A stretch of 7,945 bases of DNA from Thermoplasmatota archaeon (GTDB lineage: Archaea > Thermoplasmatota > E2 > DHVEG-1), in contig JAUWOO010000085.1 of assembly GCA_030612095.1 (NCBI GenBank), forward strand, positions 1 through 7,945. Direction: 5' to 3'. The notes under the pieces are model-generated. The model was not told the DNA's origin and ran no database searches. It saw nothing but the letters and a program-made list of their open reading frames with translations. Below, piece by piece: positions 1 to 5,856 of this stretch. A program made the translations under genes and the position numbers. Each line of letters starts with the position of its first letter. The first letter of the stretch is position 1.

Positions 1-27
1 ATAGATTGTATTTCCTGTTTTTTCCAT
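1..27 (-). CDS. 5' end of an unidentified gene, cut by the window edge
   Basis: An ATG on the minus strand (bases 27-25) opens a frame that stays open to the window edge and reads MEKTGNTIY. It is preceded by AGGTGA (minus strand, bases 37-32) with a 4-nt spacer, the same signal and spacing used by apt. The start is therefore believable although only nine codons are visible. Nothing can be said about function. Confidence 0.45.
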
Positions 28-288
28 TAGTTCACCTGTTGAAAACACACTGTAACTTCGAAGTAATGCAAGATTCTAGAGACAATACTATTTTTGATAA
101 AAGGGCGCTGGGTGTAGGCTGTAAACTTCCTTACAACGTTAAATTTTAACTAGTTATATAATAAACTAAGACGCAAGATTTTGAGTGAGGAATAACATTA
201 AAACTCACTAACAATTGGGATGGGTTGATTCTCTTCTAGCCTGTCCTTTTACTTATTCTTTGTATTTAGTCAACCATACCTACTTGAT
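28..288. other. Intergenic region without a recognisable gene
   Basis: This is the stretch between the left-edge gene and the apt stop codon. No frame on either strand looks like a real protein; the one open plus-strand frame, which starts at 215, mostly runs antisense to apt. Two small symmetries are visible: GTTAAA-T-TTTAAC at 138-150 and a 6-bp inverted repeat AGTGAG (184-189) / CTCACT (204-209) with a 14-nt loop. Neither is followed by a T-run, so I do not call a terminator. The 138-150 element is AT-only apart from its end bases and may be chance. Confidence 0.5.
32..37 (-). promoter_or_regulatory. Shine-Dalgarno site for the left-edge gene
   Basis: AGGTGA on the minus strand lies 4 nt before the ATG at 27. 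It is complementary to the usual archaeal 16S 3' end (UCACCU) and identical in sequence and spacing to the site before apt. Confidence 0.45.
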
Positions 289-816
289 CTATTCTCCTTC
301 AAATTTCACAATAGAAAAAATATTTTCACCTTTAATTTTATCTCTGCCATTTAGGTCCGGCAACTCTATAACAAAAGCACATTCAACAATCTCGCCTTCT
401 AATTTTTTTACAAGATTTCTTGTAGCATTGATTGTTCCGCCTGTCGCAAGCAAATCATCAACAATTAAAACTCGGTCTGCTTTATTAATCGCATCTTTAT
501 GTATCTCGACTTTATCTTTGCCATACTCTAATAAATATTCTTCAGATTCACATTCTGCTGGTAACTTCCCTGGTTTTCGAACAGGGACAAAACCACATCC
601 TAAAAGATAAGCAAGGGGGGCACCTAAAATAAATCCACGTGCTTCAATGCCGATGACTGTATCAATTTTCTTATTGACGTATCTTTCATGAAAAAGATCA
701 ACGGTTTCCTTTAGTCCTTCCGGACTCTTTAAAAGTGTTGTAATATCTCTAAACATAATATTCTTTTTTGGCCAATGAGGAATTGTTCGTATTTTTGATT
801 TTATTGATTCGGTCAT
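289..816 (-). CDS. apt: Adenine phosphoribosyltransferase
   Basis: This cytosolic purine-salvage enzyme condenses adenine with PRPP to give AMP and pyrophosphate. At 175 aa it has the normal length of the family. The type I phosphoribosyltransferase PRPP loop is complete at residues 116-128 (VLIVDDLLATGGT). The N-terminal part has the APT signatures: F22-R23-D24-I25 with following T residues, the E58-A59-R60-G61-F62 turn, and the flexible-loop segment R80-K81-P82-G83-K84-L85-P86 with Y94 just after. The ATG at 816 is supported by AGGTGA four bases upstream and a TATA-like element about 40 bp upstream. It diverges from mtnP across 91 bp; MtnP releases the adenine that this enzyme consumes, so the two make a functional pair. 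No missing residue or frameshift is seen. Confidence 0.95.
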   Translation of the reverse strand: MTESIKSKIRTIPHWPKKNIMFRDITTLLKSPEGLKETVDLFHERYVNKKIDTVIGIEARGFILGAPLAYLLGCGFVPVRKPGKLPAECESEEYLLEYGKDKVEIHKDAINKADRVLIVDDLLATGGTINATRNLVKKLEGEIVECAFVIELPDLNGRDKIKGENIFSIVKFEGE

Positions 817-820
817 TTCT

Positions 821-826
821 TCACCT
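821..826 (-). promoter_or_regulatory. Shine-Dalgarno site of apt
   Basis: AGGTGA on the minus strand is followed by the spacer AGAA and then the apt ATG at 816-814. It fixes the apt start and implies a leadered mRNA. Confidence 0.55.
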
Positions 827-852
827 GTCTGGAATATATCTTCTTCCCCTAG

Positions 853-860
853 ATATACTT
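853..860 (-). promoter_or_regulatory. Putative TATA box of apt
   Basis: The minus strand reads AAGTATATC here. A TATA box centred near 856 would start transcription about 26 bp downstream, near 830, leaving a leader of roughly 14 nt that contains the AGGTGA site. Position and AT content are the only evidence. Confidence 0.35.
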
Positions 861-876
861 TGACATAGGCAGAAAG

Positions 877-886
877 CTTTTTTTAG
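877..886 (+). promoter_or_regulatory. Putative leaderless promoter of mtnP
   Basis: A T-rich TATA-like element (CTTTTTTTA, preceded by the purine-rich GAAAG) is centred near 882, about 26 bp before the mtnP ATG at 908. No Shine-Dalgarno motif precedes that ATG, which fits transcription starting at or next to the start codon. This is inferred from spacing and sequence only. Confidence 0.35.
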
Positions 887-907
887 TAATTTCTGTTCAT
901 AACTCCC

Positions 908-1768
908 ATGTCTGTTAAAATAGGAATTATTGGCGGTAGTGGTCTTTACAAAATGGGAATAATGGATGATGTTGAGGAGATTAGCGTTGATACGCCATTT
1001 GGAAAACCCTCAGATAAAATAACTCTTGGTAAGATTAGTGATGTCGATGTTGCATTTTTGCCAAGGCATGGAAAAGGCCATTCAATTGCACCCCATAAAG
1101 TAAACTACAGAGCAAATGTATTTGCATTAAAAGAGTGTGGCGTAGAATATCTTGTATCTACTGCGGCTGTTGGCAGCCTCAAAAAAGAATTGAAACCATG
1201 TGATTTTGTAATCGCAGATCAGTTAATTGATAGAACTGCAAAAAGAATTACGACATTTTTTGAAGATGGAATTGTAGCTCATGTCGGTTTTGCAGATCCA
1301 TTTTGCAAAACTTTGTCAGATATTGCGTTAAAAGTGGCCAAAGAAGAAGGCGTTGACGTCCACCGTGGAACCTATGTATGCATGGAAGGCCCGCAGTTTT
1401 CAACAAGGGCTGAATCAAACTTGTATCGTAGTTGGAATGTTGATGTTGTTGGCATGACACTAGCACCTGAATCAAAACTAGCAAGAGAGGCAGAGATGTG
1501 CTTATGTGGAATTCTTACGGTTACAGATTATGATTGTTGGTATGAAGGAGAAGAAGACGTAAGTGTTGCATCAGTAGTGGAAAACCTAAAAAAGAATGAT
1601 AAAAACATGGCCAACATCATAAAAAAACTTATTCCAAAAATCAAATATGAAAGAACTTGTGAATGTCATAATGCACTAAAACATGCAGTCATTACTTCAC
1701 CGGAACTTATTGAAAAACATGGTAATCCACAGGTCAATAGGGTTTTGCTTAAGAGAGCTACAAAATAG
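908..1768 (+). CDS. mtnP: S-methyl-5'-thioadenosine phosphorylase
   Basis: It cleaves methylthioadenosine with phosphate to adenine and 5-methylthioribose-1-phosphate, in the cytosol. MTA comes from polyamine synthesis and other SAM-dependent aminopropyl-type transfers. The protein has 286 aa, close to archaeal MTAP/PNP enzymes. Visible signatures are the N-terminal phosphate-binding G9-G10-S11-G12-L13-Y14, P52-R53-H54-G55-K56-G57-H58 followed by P62-H63-K64-V65-N66-Y67-R68-A69-N70, the M159-E160-G161-P162-Q163-F164-S165-T166-R167-A168-E169-S170 substrate/ribose segment, G182-M183-T184 with P187-E188, and D207-Y208-D209. C251-E252-C253 matches the CXC motif known near the C terminus of thermostable archaeal MTAP/PNP enzymes; other cysteines are at 133, 198, 200 and 210. 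Purine nucleoside phosphorylase activity cannot be excluded from sequence alone. The gene diverges from apt and ends 3 bp from a convergent gene. Confidence 0.93.
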   Translation: MSVKIGIIGGSGLYKMGIMDDVEEISVDTPFGKPSDKITLGKISDVDVAFLPRHGKGHSIAPHKVNYRANVFALKECGVEYLVSTAAVGSLKKELKPCDFVIADQLIDRTAKRITTFFEDGIVAHVGFADPFCKTLSDIALKVAKEEGVDVHRGTYVCMEGPQFSTRAESNLYRSWNVDVVGMTLAPESKLAREAEMCLCGILTVTDYDCWYEGEEDVSVASVVENLKKNDKNMANIIKKLIPKIKYERTCECHNALKHAVITSPELIEKHGNPQVNRVLLKRATK

Positions 1769-1771
1769 ATA

Positions 1772-2026
1772 TTATTTAGTTTTTCTTTTGTTTATTACGG
1801 AGAATACGAATAATAAAAACCATACGGTACCTGCAAACGTTTCCGCAATTACTGTAATCCACATTTCAAGTGTAAAAAACGTTAGTGCTAAAATATACAA
1901 TCCAGCTGTTGTAAGCCCCGCAGTATATATGTTTACAGATTTTCCATGGATAACATCTCTTAATTGTGGAAAAAGCATTAATCCAAACGATAGGCCAACA
2001 AGGGCTATTGCAATATCTTGCCACAT
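1772..2026 (-). CDS. SemiSWEET/PQ-loop family small membrane protein
   Basis: This 84-aa, very hydrophobic protein has three predicted membrane helices (roughly residues 4-20, 34-53 and 56-77) and a basic C-terminal tail, NKRKTK. The first helix ends in F19-P20-Q21-L22, followed by a charged loop containing G28-K29-S30. That proline-glutamine position and length are typical of SemiSWEETs, the three-helix half-transporters that dimerise to carry sugars down a gradient. Family membership rests on topology and the PQ motif; substrate and transport activity are inference, and another PQ-loop role is possible. The ATG at 2026 has a TATA-like element about 34 bp upstream, suggesting its own promoter. 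The upstream oxidoreductase gene lies only 52 bp away on the same strand, so readthrough is also possible. Its stop codon lies 3 bp from the mtnP stop. Confidence 0.7.
   Translation of the reverse strand: MWQDIAIALVGLSFGLMLFPQLRDVIHGKSVNIYTAGLTTAGLYILALTFFTLEMWITVIAETFAGTVWFLLFVFSVINKRKTK
1780..1793 (+). terminator. Putative oligo-T terminator of mtnP
   Basis: Directly after the mtnP stop the plus strand has T5-C-T4-G-T3. Archaeal transcription commonly ends at such T-rich tracts without a stem. The tract lies inside the 3' end of the convergent gene, so mtnP mRNA would overlap that gene antisense by at least about 10-20 nt. Confidence 0.4.
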
Positions 2027-2056
2027 ATGATTTCCTGAATTGAAATGGTTTTATTT

Positions 2057-2063
2057 CATATAA
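2057..2063 (-). promoter_or_regulatory. Putative TATA box of the SemiSWEET-like gene
   Basis: The minus strand reads TTATATG, centred at 2060 in the short gap after the oxidoreductase gene. A start about 26 bp downstream (near 2034) would give a leader of about 8 nt before the ATG at 2026. Confidence 0.35.
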
Positions 2064-2078
2064 CCGTTTATCAATAAG

Positions 2079-3446
2079 TTAACCTGCTTTTTTTAGAATG
2101 CCCCTAGCGGCGATAATGCCCGTGGCAGCAGAAGTAACAATACCTCTTGAAAGACCTGCCCCATCACCAGCGACAAAGAAGTTATCCATATTTGTTTCAA
2201 GTGTTTTATTCACGATAAATCTCATTGAATAAAATTTGATTTCTGGTGCATACAATAATGTAGAATCTGAAGCCACTCCGGGAATTACTTTATCTAATTT
2301 TTCTAATCCCTCTAGTATATTGGTAACAATGCGATGTGGCAATGCCATTGATATATCTCCCGGAGTTGCATTCTTTAATGTGGGTTTAATAAATGATTTT
2401 TCAATTCTTTTGGTTGTCGAACGCTGCCCCTGTCGTAGATCCCCCAATCGTTGAATAATTGGCATTTTTCCACCAATGGTTGTCGCAAGTTTTGCAATTG
2501 AAGCACCATATGACGTTGTGTTTTCAACAGGATGCGTAAGTTTGACTTTTGTGAGAAAAGCAAAATTTGTATTCTCTGATTTTTTGTTTGCCATTGAATG
2601 GCCATTCACACAGATATACTCACCATAATCTTCCATTACGACAAATCCATTAGGGCAAGTACAAAATGTCCTGATAAAATCATTATAGGTTTTGGTAATA
2701 ATATGAAATTTCGGATCCCACGCTTTTTCAATTACACCTTCCATCAGAACCGCAGGCACCTCTATTCTAACTCCAATATCAATAGGTGCAAATCGCGTAT
2801 AGATACCTAACCGTTTTGCTTCCGATGCAAGCCAATCTCCACCAGATCTACCAGGAGCAGCAAGAATATAATTGGCTTCAATTTTTTCATTTTCATTTAT
2901 TTGCAATTCGAAACAACCATTGTGATGAATTTCTTTCACAAAAGTATTCAATAAAAATTTCGCACCAAATTTTTCAATACTATTTTTGAGTGATGTAGTA
3001 ATTGAAGGAAGTCTATCTGATCCAATATGTCTTTGAGGAATAGGGATAAATTGAATTCCGCAAGATGCGGCCCTTTTTTCTAAATCTGCTGAATTTTGAC
3101 CATATACTTTTCCAGATGCCCCATGTTCAACAAAAACTTGTTCTACTTTTGATATTAGATTCTGGGCTTCTTCTTTTGAAACAAACTCTTCGAGATTTCC
3201 GCCGACATTAGCTTTTAAATTCAATTTCCCGTCAGATAATCCCCCTGCCCCACCTAAGCCACATAAAATATTGCAAGGATTACATTTTTTGCATCTTACA
3301 AATGTTGAAATTGAAGGGCATTGTCTACTATTGATATCTTTTCCTTTATCTATTACCAATACTTTGAGAGAACTTTTTTCAGTTATCTCATGAGCTGCAA
3401 AAAGCCCTGCCGGTCCAGCACCAATTATTACAACATCGTATTTCAA
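2079..3446 (-). CDS. FAD-dependent oxidoreductase (COG2509-type dehydrogenase)
   Basis: This is a 455-aa soluble flavoprotein. Residues 4-33 form the FAD-binding Rossmann start (VVIIGAGPAG, G9-x-G11-x2-G14, ending in the acidic D33). The C-terminal FAD contact is F424-V425-A426-G427-D428-G429-A430-G431, followed by a GI-x3-A-A-x-G run at 435-443. Between them are features I associate with the uncharacterised COG2509 family: a cysteine cluster C43, C52, C55, C58, C62, then G63-L64-G65-G66-A67-G68-G69-L70-S71-D72-G73-K74-L75, and R259-T260-F261-C262-T263-C264-P265. The substrate is unknown and I do not assign a pathway. The start is TTG: it is the only start codon after an in-frame upstream stop, and it lies 27 bp from a TATA-like element, as expected of a leaderless mRNA. 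Two spaced palindromes lie further upstream. Family call is firm, function open. Confidence 0.85.
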   Translation of the reverse strand: MKYDVVIIGAGPAGLFAAHEITEKSSLKVLVIDKGKDINSRQCPSISTFVRCKKCNPCNILCGLGGAGGLSDGKLNLKANVGGNLEEFVSKEEAQNLISKVEQVFVEHGASGKVYGQNSADLEKRAASCGIQFIPIPQRHIGSDRLPSITTSLKNSIEKFGAKFLLNTFVKEIHHNGCFELQINENEKIEANYILAAPGRSGGDWLASEAKRLGIYTRFAPIDIGVRIEVPAVLMEGVIEKAWDPKFHIITKTYNDFIRTFCTCPNGFVVMEDYGEYICVNGHSMANKKSENTNFAFLTKVKLTHPVENTTSYGASIAKLATTIGGKMPIIQRLGDLRQGQRSTTKRIEKSFIKPTLKNATPGDISMALPHRIVTNILEGLEKLDKVIPGVASDSTLLYAPEIKFYSMRFIVNKTLETNMDNFFVAGDGAGLSRGIVTSAATGIIAARGILKKAG

Positions 3447-3468
3447 ACGAAAGAGAGAGTACTGAAAT

Positions 3469-3477
3469 CTTTAAAAA
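3469..3477 (-). promoter_or_regulatory. Putative leaderless promoter of the FAD oxidoreductase
   Basis: The minus strand reads TTTTTAAAG, centred at 3473, which is 27 bp before the TTG start at 3446. No Shine-Dalgarno sequence precedes the TTG (the upstream bases are CT-rich). Spacing and the lack of an SD both fit a leaderless transcript. Confidence 0.45.
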
Positions 3478-3497
3478 TCTTATGAATTATAATAGAA

Positions 3498-3541
3498 AAT
3501 GTACAATACATAAGATTTCCAGATAATGTAAAATACATATG
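3498..3541. promoter_or_regulatory. Tandem spaced palindromes ATGTA-N3-TACAT, candidate operator
   Basis: Two copies of a perfect spaced palindrome occur here: ATGTACAATACAT at 3499-3511 and ATGTAAAATACAT at 3526-3538. With flanks they form a 17-bp direct repeat, 15 of 17 identical (3498-3514 and 3525-3541). Their centres are 27 bp apart. They sit about 32 and 59 bp upstream of the oxidoreductase TATA centre, a position suited to a dimeric activator or an upstream-acting regulator. I noticed no further copy in the window. The binding protein is unknown. Confidence 0.55.
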
Positions 3542-3811
3542 AAAACACTTCTACACCCTAATCTTAATCGCCATATCTAAACGTTTTATTCTTCGTAAGC
3601 ATAGCCACATACAATCAAGCATCTTTCCACTCGTTGCAATCAGTACATTGTTTGATCTTTTTTCTTTACCAATCGCGAAAAGTATTGACAAAGGATTAAA
3701 AGAAGTGTTTTCATGGAATATTGTAAAACAGGGCTGGTAAAACGAGAAGGAAACAAAATGATAAGCGAAATAATTCAGGATGCCATACGCGATTTCAGTA
3801 CACATAAAAGA

Positions 3812-3818
3812 TTTAAAT
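3812..3818 (+). promoter_or_regulatory. Putative TATA box of the UbiA gene
   Basis: TTTAAAT is centred at 3815, inside the 10-bp palindrome GATTTAAATC (3810-3819). A start about 26 bp downstream (near 3841) gives a leader of about 19 nt to the GTG at 3860, long enough to carry the GAGG site. Confidence 0.4.
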
Positions 3819-3846
3819 CCAACTATCTTGATTACTGAATTCCAAC

Positions 3847-3850
3847 GAGG
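3847..3850 (+). promoter_or_regulatory. Shine-Dalgarno site deciding the UbiA start
   Basis: GAGG lies 9 nt before the GTG at 3860 but directly touches the alternative TTG at 3851, which is too close for ribosome positioning. This favours the GTG start. Confidence 0.4.
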
Positions 3851-3859
3851 TTGTTTATT

Positions 3860-4858
3860 GTGGCAGTACATTCAAAATCGGGATTTACTATAAAGGACAA
3901 ACTTTTTGCCCATTTAGAAACATGGAGGCCATACACTGTGATGTGGTGCGGACTTGTTAGTTTAGCTGGTTCATGCATTGCCTTTAAGAAATTTCCACCT
4001 TTGGGAATTGCCATTCTGGCCTTTTTTATTCCCATGATGGGTTGGACGGCGGGTCTATACTTATCAGATTATTTGGATAAAAAATTAGACTCCATACAAA
4101 AACCTCATAGACCTATACCCTCAGGCAGAATCAAACCAAAAGAAGCTCTTGCAATAGGTGCCGTACTTGCATTAACTGGTTTTTCCCTATCCTTTCTATT
4201 AGGCTGGAACAATCTCATACTTGTATTTGTAGTAGCGTTACTAGTATTAGCATATGCTAAATTTTTTAAATCGCGAGGGATGCTTGGAAATTTAAACAGA
4301 GGAACCGTTACAGTTGCTGCATTTTTTTTCGGAGTTTTTTCTACGGGGCAATCAATTCAATTGATACCTTCCTATGTCTGGTTACTTTCGCTTGTATTTC
4401 TGATTCATGACACGAATAGCAATTTGGTTGGAGCAATAAGAGATATGGAGGGAGATAAAAAGGGAGGATATGTAACAATACCAGTAAGATATGGAATAAA
4501 AAAATCCATATTCATTTCACTGGCTTTGTCTATTGTTTGGCTTTTCCTTGCATTGTTTATACCAACTTATTTTAAATTTCTAAAAATCGAATTTTATCTA
4601 ATAATGATAATCGACATTTTAATTTTGATTTCTTTTTATGTTTATTTATTTCAGTCAGTAAAAAATTATTCTAGAGAAAAAGCATTAAAATTTCATGAAT
4701 TTTTTGTAATAGAACGAATAACTTTAGCTTCTGCGTTTATATTTGGAATAGCAAGTTTTCACATTGCAACCATTGTTTTTGTAGTTGCACTTATAATCAC
4801 CAGTGTTTCCCAACATGTACTCAGAAGAAGATATGAATTCAAGGAGATTACTAAATGA
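3860..4858 (+). CDS. UbiA-family prenyltransferase
   Basis: This is an integral membrane enzyme that moves an isoprenoid chain from its diphosphate onto an acceptor. It has 332 aa from GTG 3860, or 335 aa from TTG 3851; numbering here is from GTG. About eight to nine hydrophobic helices are visible. The first Asp-rich motif is S69-D70-Y71-L72-D73-K74-K75-L76-D77, followed by K81-P82-H83-R84-P85-I86-P87-S88-G89-R90. The second is D195-M196-E197-G198-D199-K200-K201, then T206-I207-P208-V209. The KPxRPxPSGRI run is shared with archaeal digeranylgeranylglyceryl-phosphate synthases and chlorophyll-synthase-type enzymes rather than with MenA. The Asn usual at the start of motif 1 is Ser69. The acceptor is unknown: archaeal lipid, quinone or another prenylated product are all open. 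An in-frame stop at 3836 bounds the start. The stop overlaps the next gene in ATGA, so the two are probably one transcript. Confidence 0.88.
   Translation: MAVHSKSGFTIKDKLFAHLETWRPYTVMWCGLVSLAGSCIAFKKFPPLGIAILAFFIPMMGWTAGLYLSDYLDKKLDSIQKPHRPIPSGRIKPKEALAIGAVLALTGFSLSFLLGWNNLILVFVVALLVLAYAKFFKSRGMLGNLNRGTVTVAAFFFGVFSTGQSIQLIPSYVWLLSLVFLIHDTNSNLVGAIRDMEGDKKGGYVTIPVRYGIKKSIFISLALSIVWLFLALFIPTYFKFLKIEFYLIMIIDILILISFYVYLFQSVKNYSREKALKFHEFFVIERITLASAFIFGIASFHIATIVFVVALIITSVSQHVLRRRYEFKEITK
4841..4848 (+). promoter_or_regulatory. Shine-Dalgarno site of the SDR gene within the UbiA gene
   Basis: AAGGAGAT lies inside the last UbiA codons, with GGAG 8 nt before the ATG at 4855. With the 4-bp ATGA stop/start overlap it indicates reinitiation and coupled translation of the two genes. 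Confidence 0.6.
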
Positions 4859-5796
4859 AATGCCTAGTTACGGGAGCTGCAGGTTTTATTGGTAATGCTT
4901 TGGTAAAAAGGCTTGTTGAAGATGGGCATGAGGTCAAAGCATTAATTCATAAAACACAGCCAAAGTATTGCGAAAAAAAAGTAGAATATGTCAATGGCAA
5001 TATCACAGATGTGGATTCCATAAAGCCGTTAGTTAAAAACGTAGATGTTGTTTTTCATTGTGCAGCCTTTGTAAAAGACTATGGGTCAAAGGACATATTC
5101 TATAAAATAAATGTTGATGGGACTAAAAACCTTGTTGAGGCGTGTGAGGAGTTTGGCATTAAAAAATTTATATTTATTAGCCATACCAGAGATGAATCTG
5201 AACAAAATATTGGCCATTACAGCAAGACAAAGGCTTTGACTGAACAATATCTTCTAGAAAAATACACGCATAGCAATTTTCCTGTAGTTATCCTCCGTCC
5301 AGGTAATGTATACGGTCCAGGTGCCACAACATGGGTTTTGAGACCACTTGAGCGTATCAAAAAGAACAGAATTGCCCTTATAGACAATGGAAAAGGCATT
5401 TTTCTTCATACTTATATCGACAATCTTATAGATGCGATGATGTCTGCCATGAATGAACCCAAAACGATTGGCAAGACGATAGATATCACTGATGGAGATA
5501 ATACAATTACTTGGGGAAAATATCTAAATGATCTTGCCGAGATGGCGGGGGAAAAACCCATTAGACGCAATATGTCGAAAAATACGGCATTAGCTATTGG
5601 CAAAATTATGATGTTATTCCACAGGATTTTCAGAATCAAGCCCTGGGTTACTCCCACCGCAATTTACATATTTACAAACAGTAAAAAAGTATCTATTTTA
5701 AACGCAGAGGATCTCCTAGATTACAAACCTGCAATTGACTATAATGAAGGTATTATAAGAGTTAGAAAATGGTTGCAAGATGAAAATTATATTTGA
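4855..5796 (+). CDS. NAD-dependent epimerase/dehydratase (extended SDR, 3beta-HSD-like)
   Basis: This 313-aa soluble oxidoreductase has an extended-SDR Rossmann fold. The nucleotide-binding motif is at the extreme N terminus (T6-G7-A8-A9-G10-F11-I12-G13), supporting the ATG. D63-V64-V65-F66-H67-C68-A69-A70 is the usual beta4 segment, N86-V87-D88-G89-T90 follows, S109 is the likely catalytic serine, and Y122-S-K-T-K126 is the YxxxK pair. R148-P149-G150-N151-V152-Y153-G154-P155-G156 is typical of sugar epimerases and 3beta-hydroxysteroid-dehydrogenase relatives. The C-terminal third (about 239-275) is basic and hydrophobic. The neighbour is a membrane prenyltransferase with a 4-bp overlap, so I infer the substrate is more likely a prenylated or lipid-like alcohol/ketone than a nucleotide sugar. 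That is not shown by sequence. Sugar-nucleotide epimerase remains the main alternative. Confidence 0.85.
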   Translation: MKCLVTGAAGFIGNALVKRLVEDGHEVKALIHKTQPKYCEKKVEYVNGNITDVDSIKPLVKNVDVVFHCAAFVKDYGSKDIFYKINVDGTKNLVEACEEFGIKKFIFISHTRDESEQNIGHYSKTKALTEQYLLEKYTHSNFPVVILRPGNVYGPGATTWVLRPLERIKKNRIALIDNGKGIFLHTYIDNLIDAMMSAMNEPKTIGKTIDITDGDNTITWGKYLNDLAEMAGEKPIRRNMSKNTALAIGKIMMLFHRIFRIKPWVTPTAIYIFTNSKKVSILNAEDLLDYKPAIDYNEGIIRVRKWLQDENYI

Positions 5797-5824
5797 AAAT
5801 CACCCTAAAAATGAAAGATATATT

Positions 5825-5834
5825 TTTAATATAA
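5825..5834 (+). promoter_or_regulatory. Putative leaderless promoter of the SAM-binding protein gene
   Basis: TTTAATATAA, centred at 5830, lies 27 bp before the ATG at 5857, the spacing expected for transcription starting at the start codon. No Shine-Dalgarno sequence is seen. The preceding T5 run (5823-5827) may also help end the UbiA-SDR transcript. Confidence 0.45.
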
Positions 5835-5856
5835 CTTCTGTTTGGGATTGTTAAAT

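Larger units (their letters stand above)
3447..3859. other. Long intergenic region with no convincing gene
   Basis: About 410 bp separate the divergent oxidoreductase and UbiA genes. The ends hold promoter elements and the twin palindromes, annotated separately. The middle has competing open frames and none is convincing. A minus-strand frame of 106 codons (3871 to 3551) is rich in Cys, His, Phe and Tyr and overlaps the UbiA start. A plus-strand frame from 3543 to 3740 lacks an ATG. A short plus-strand ORF starts at ATG 3713 (41 aa) or ATG 3758 (26 aa, preceded by GAGAAGG) and ends at 3838. The last residues of the minus frame (NNVLIATSGKML, then KRLDMAIKIRV) faintly recall the second half of Alba proteins, so a decayed gene is conceivable. 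I do not call any of these. Confidence 0.5.

Noticed and set aside
138..150. GTTAAA-T-TTTAAC symmetry as an operator
   Set aside because: It is almost purely A/T, single copy, and not clearly placed relative to any promoter, so chance is likely.
215..610. Plus-strand open frame of 131 codons
   Set aside because: It lies mostly antisense to apt, whose motifs are unmistakable, and its own translation is Ser/Thr/Pro-rich with no recognisable domain.
1683..2030. Plus-strand open frame of 115 codons
   Set aside because: It starts inside mtnP in another frame and runs antisense over the SemiSWEET-like gene, which has clear membrane topology.
3551..3871. Minus-strand open frame of 106 codons
   Set aside because: Its composition is unlike a real protein (many Cys, His, Phe, Tyr), it overlaps the UbiA start antisense, and the Alba resemblance is too weak to call.
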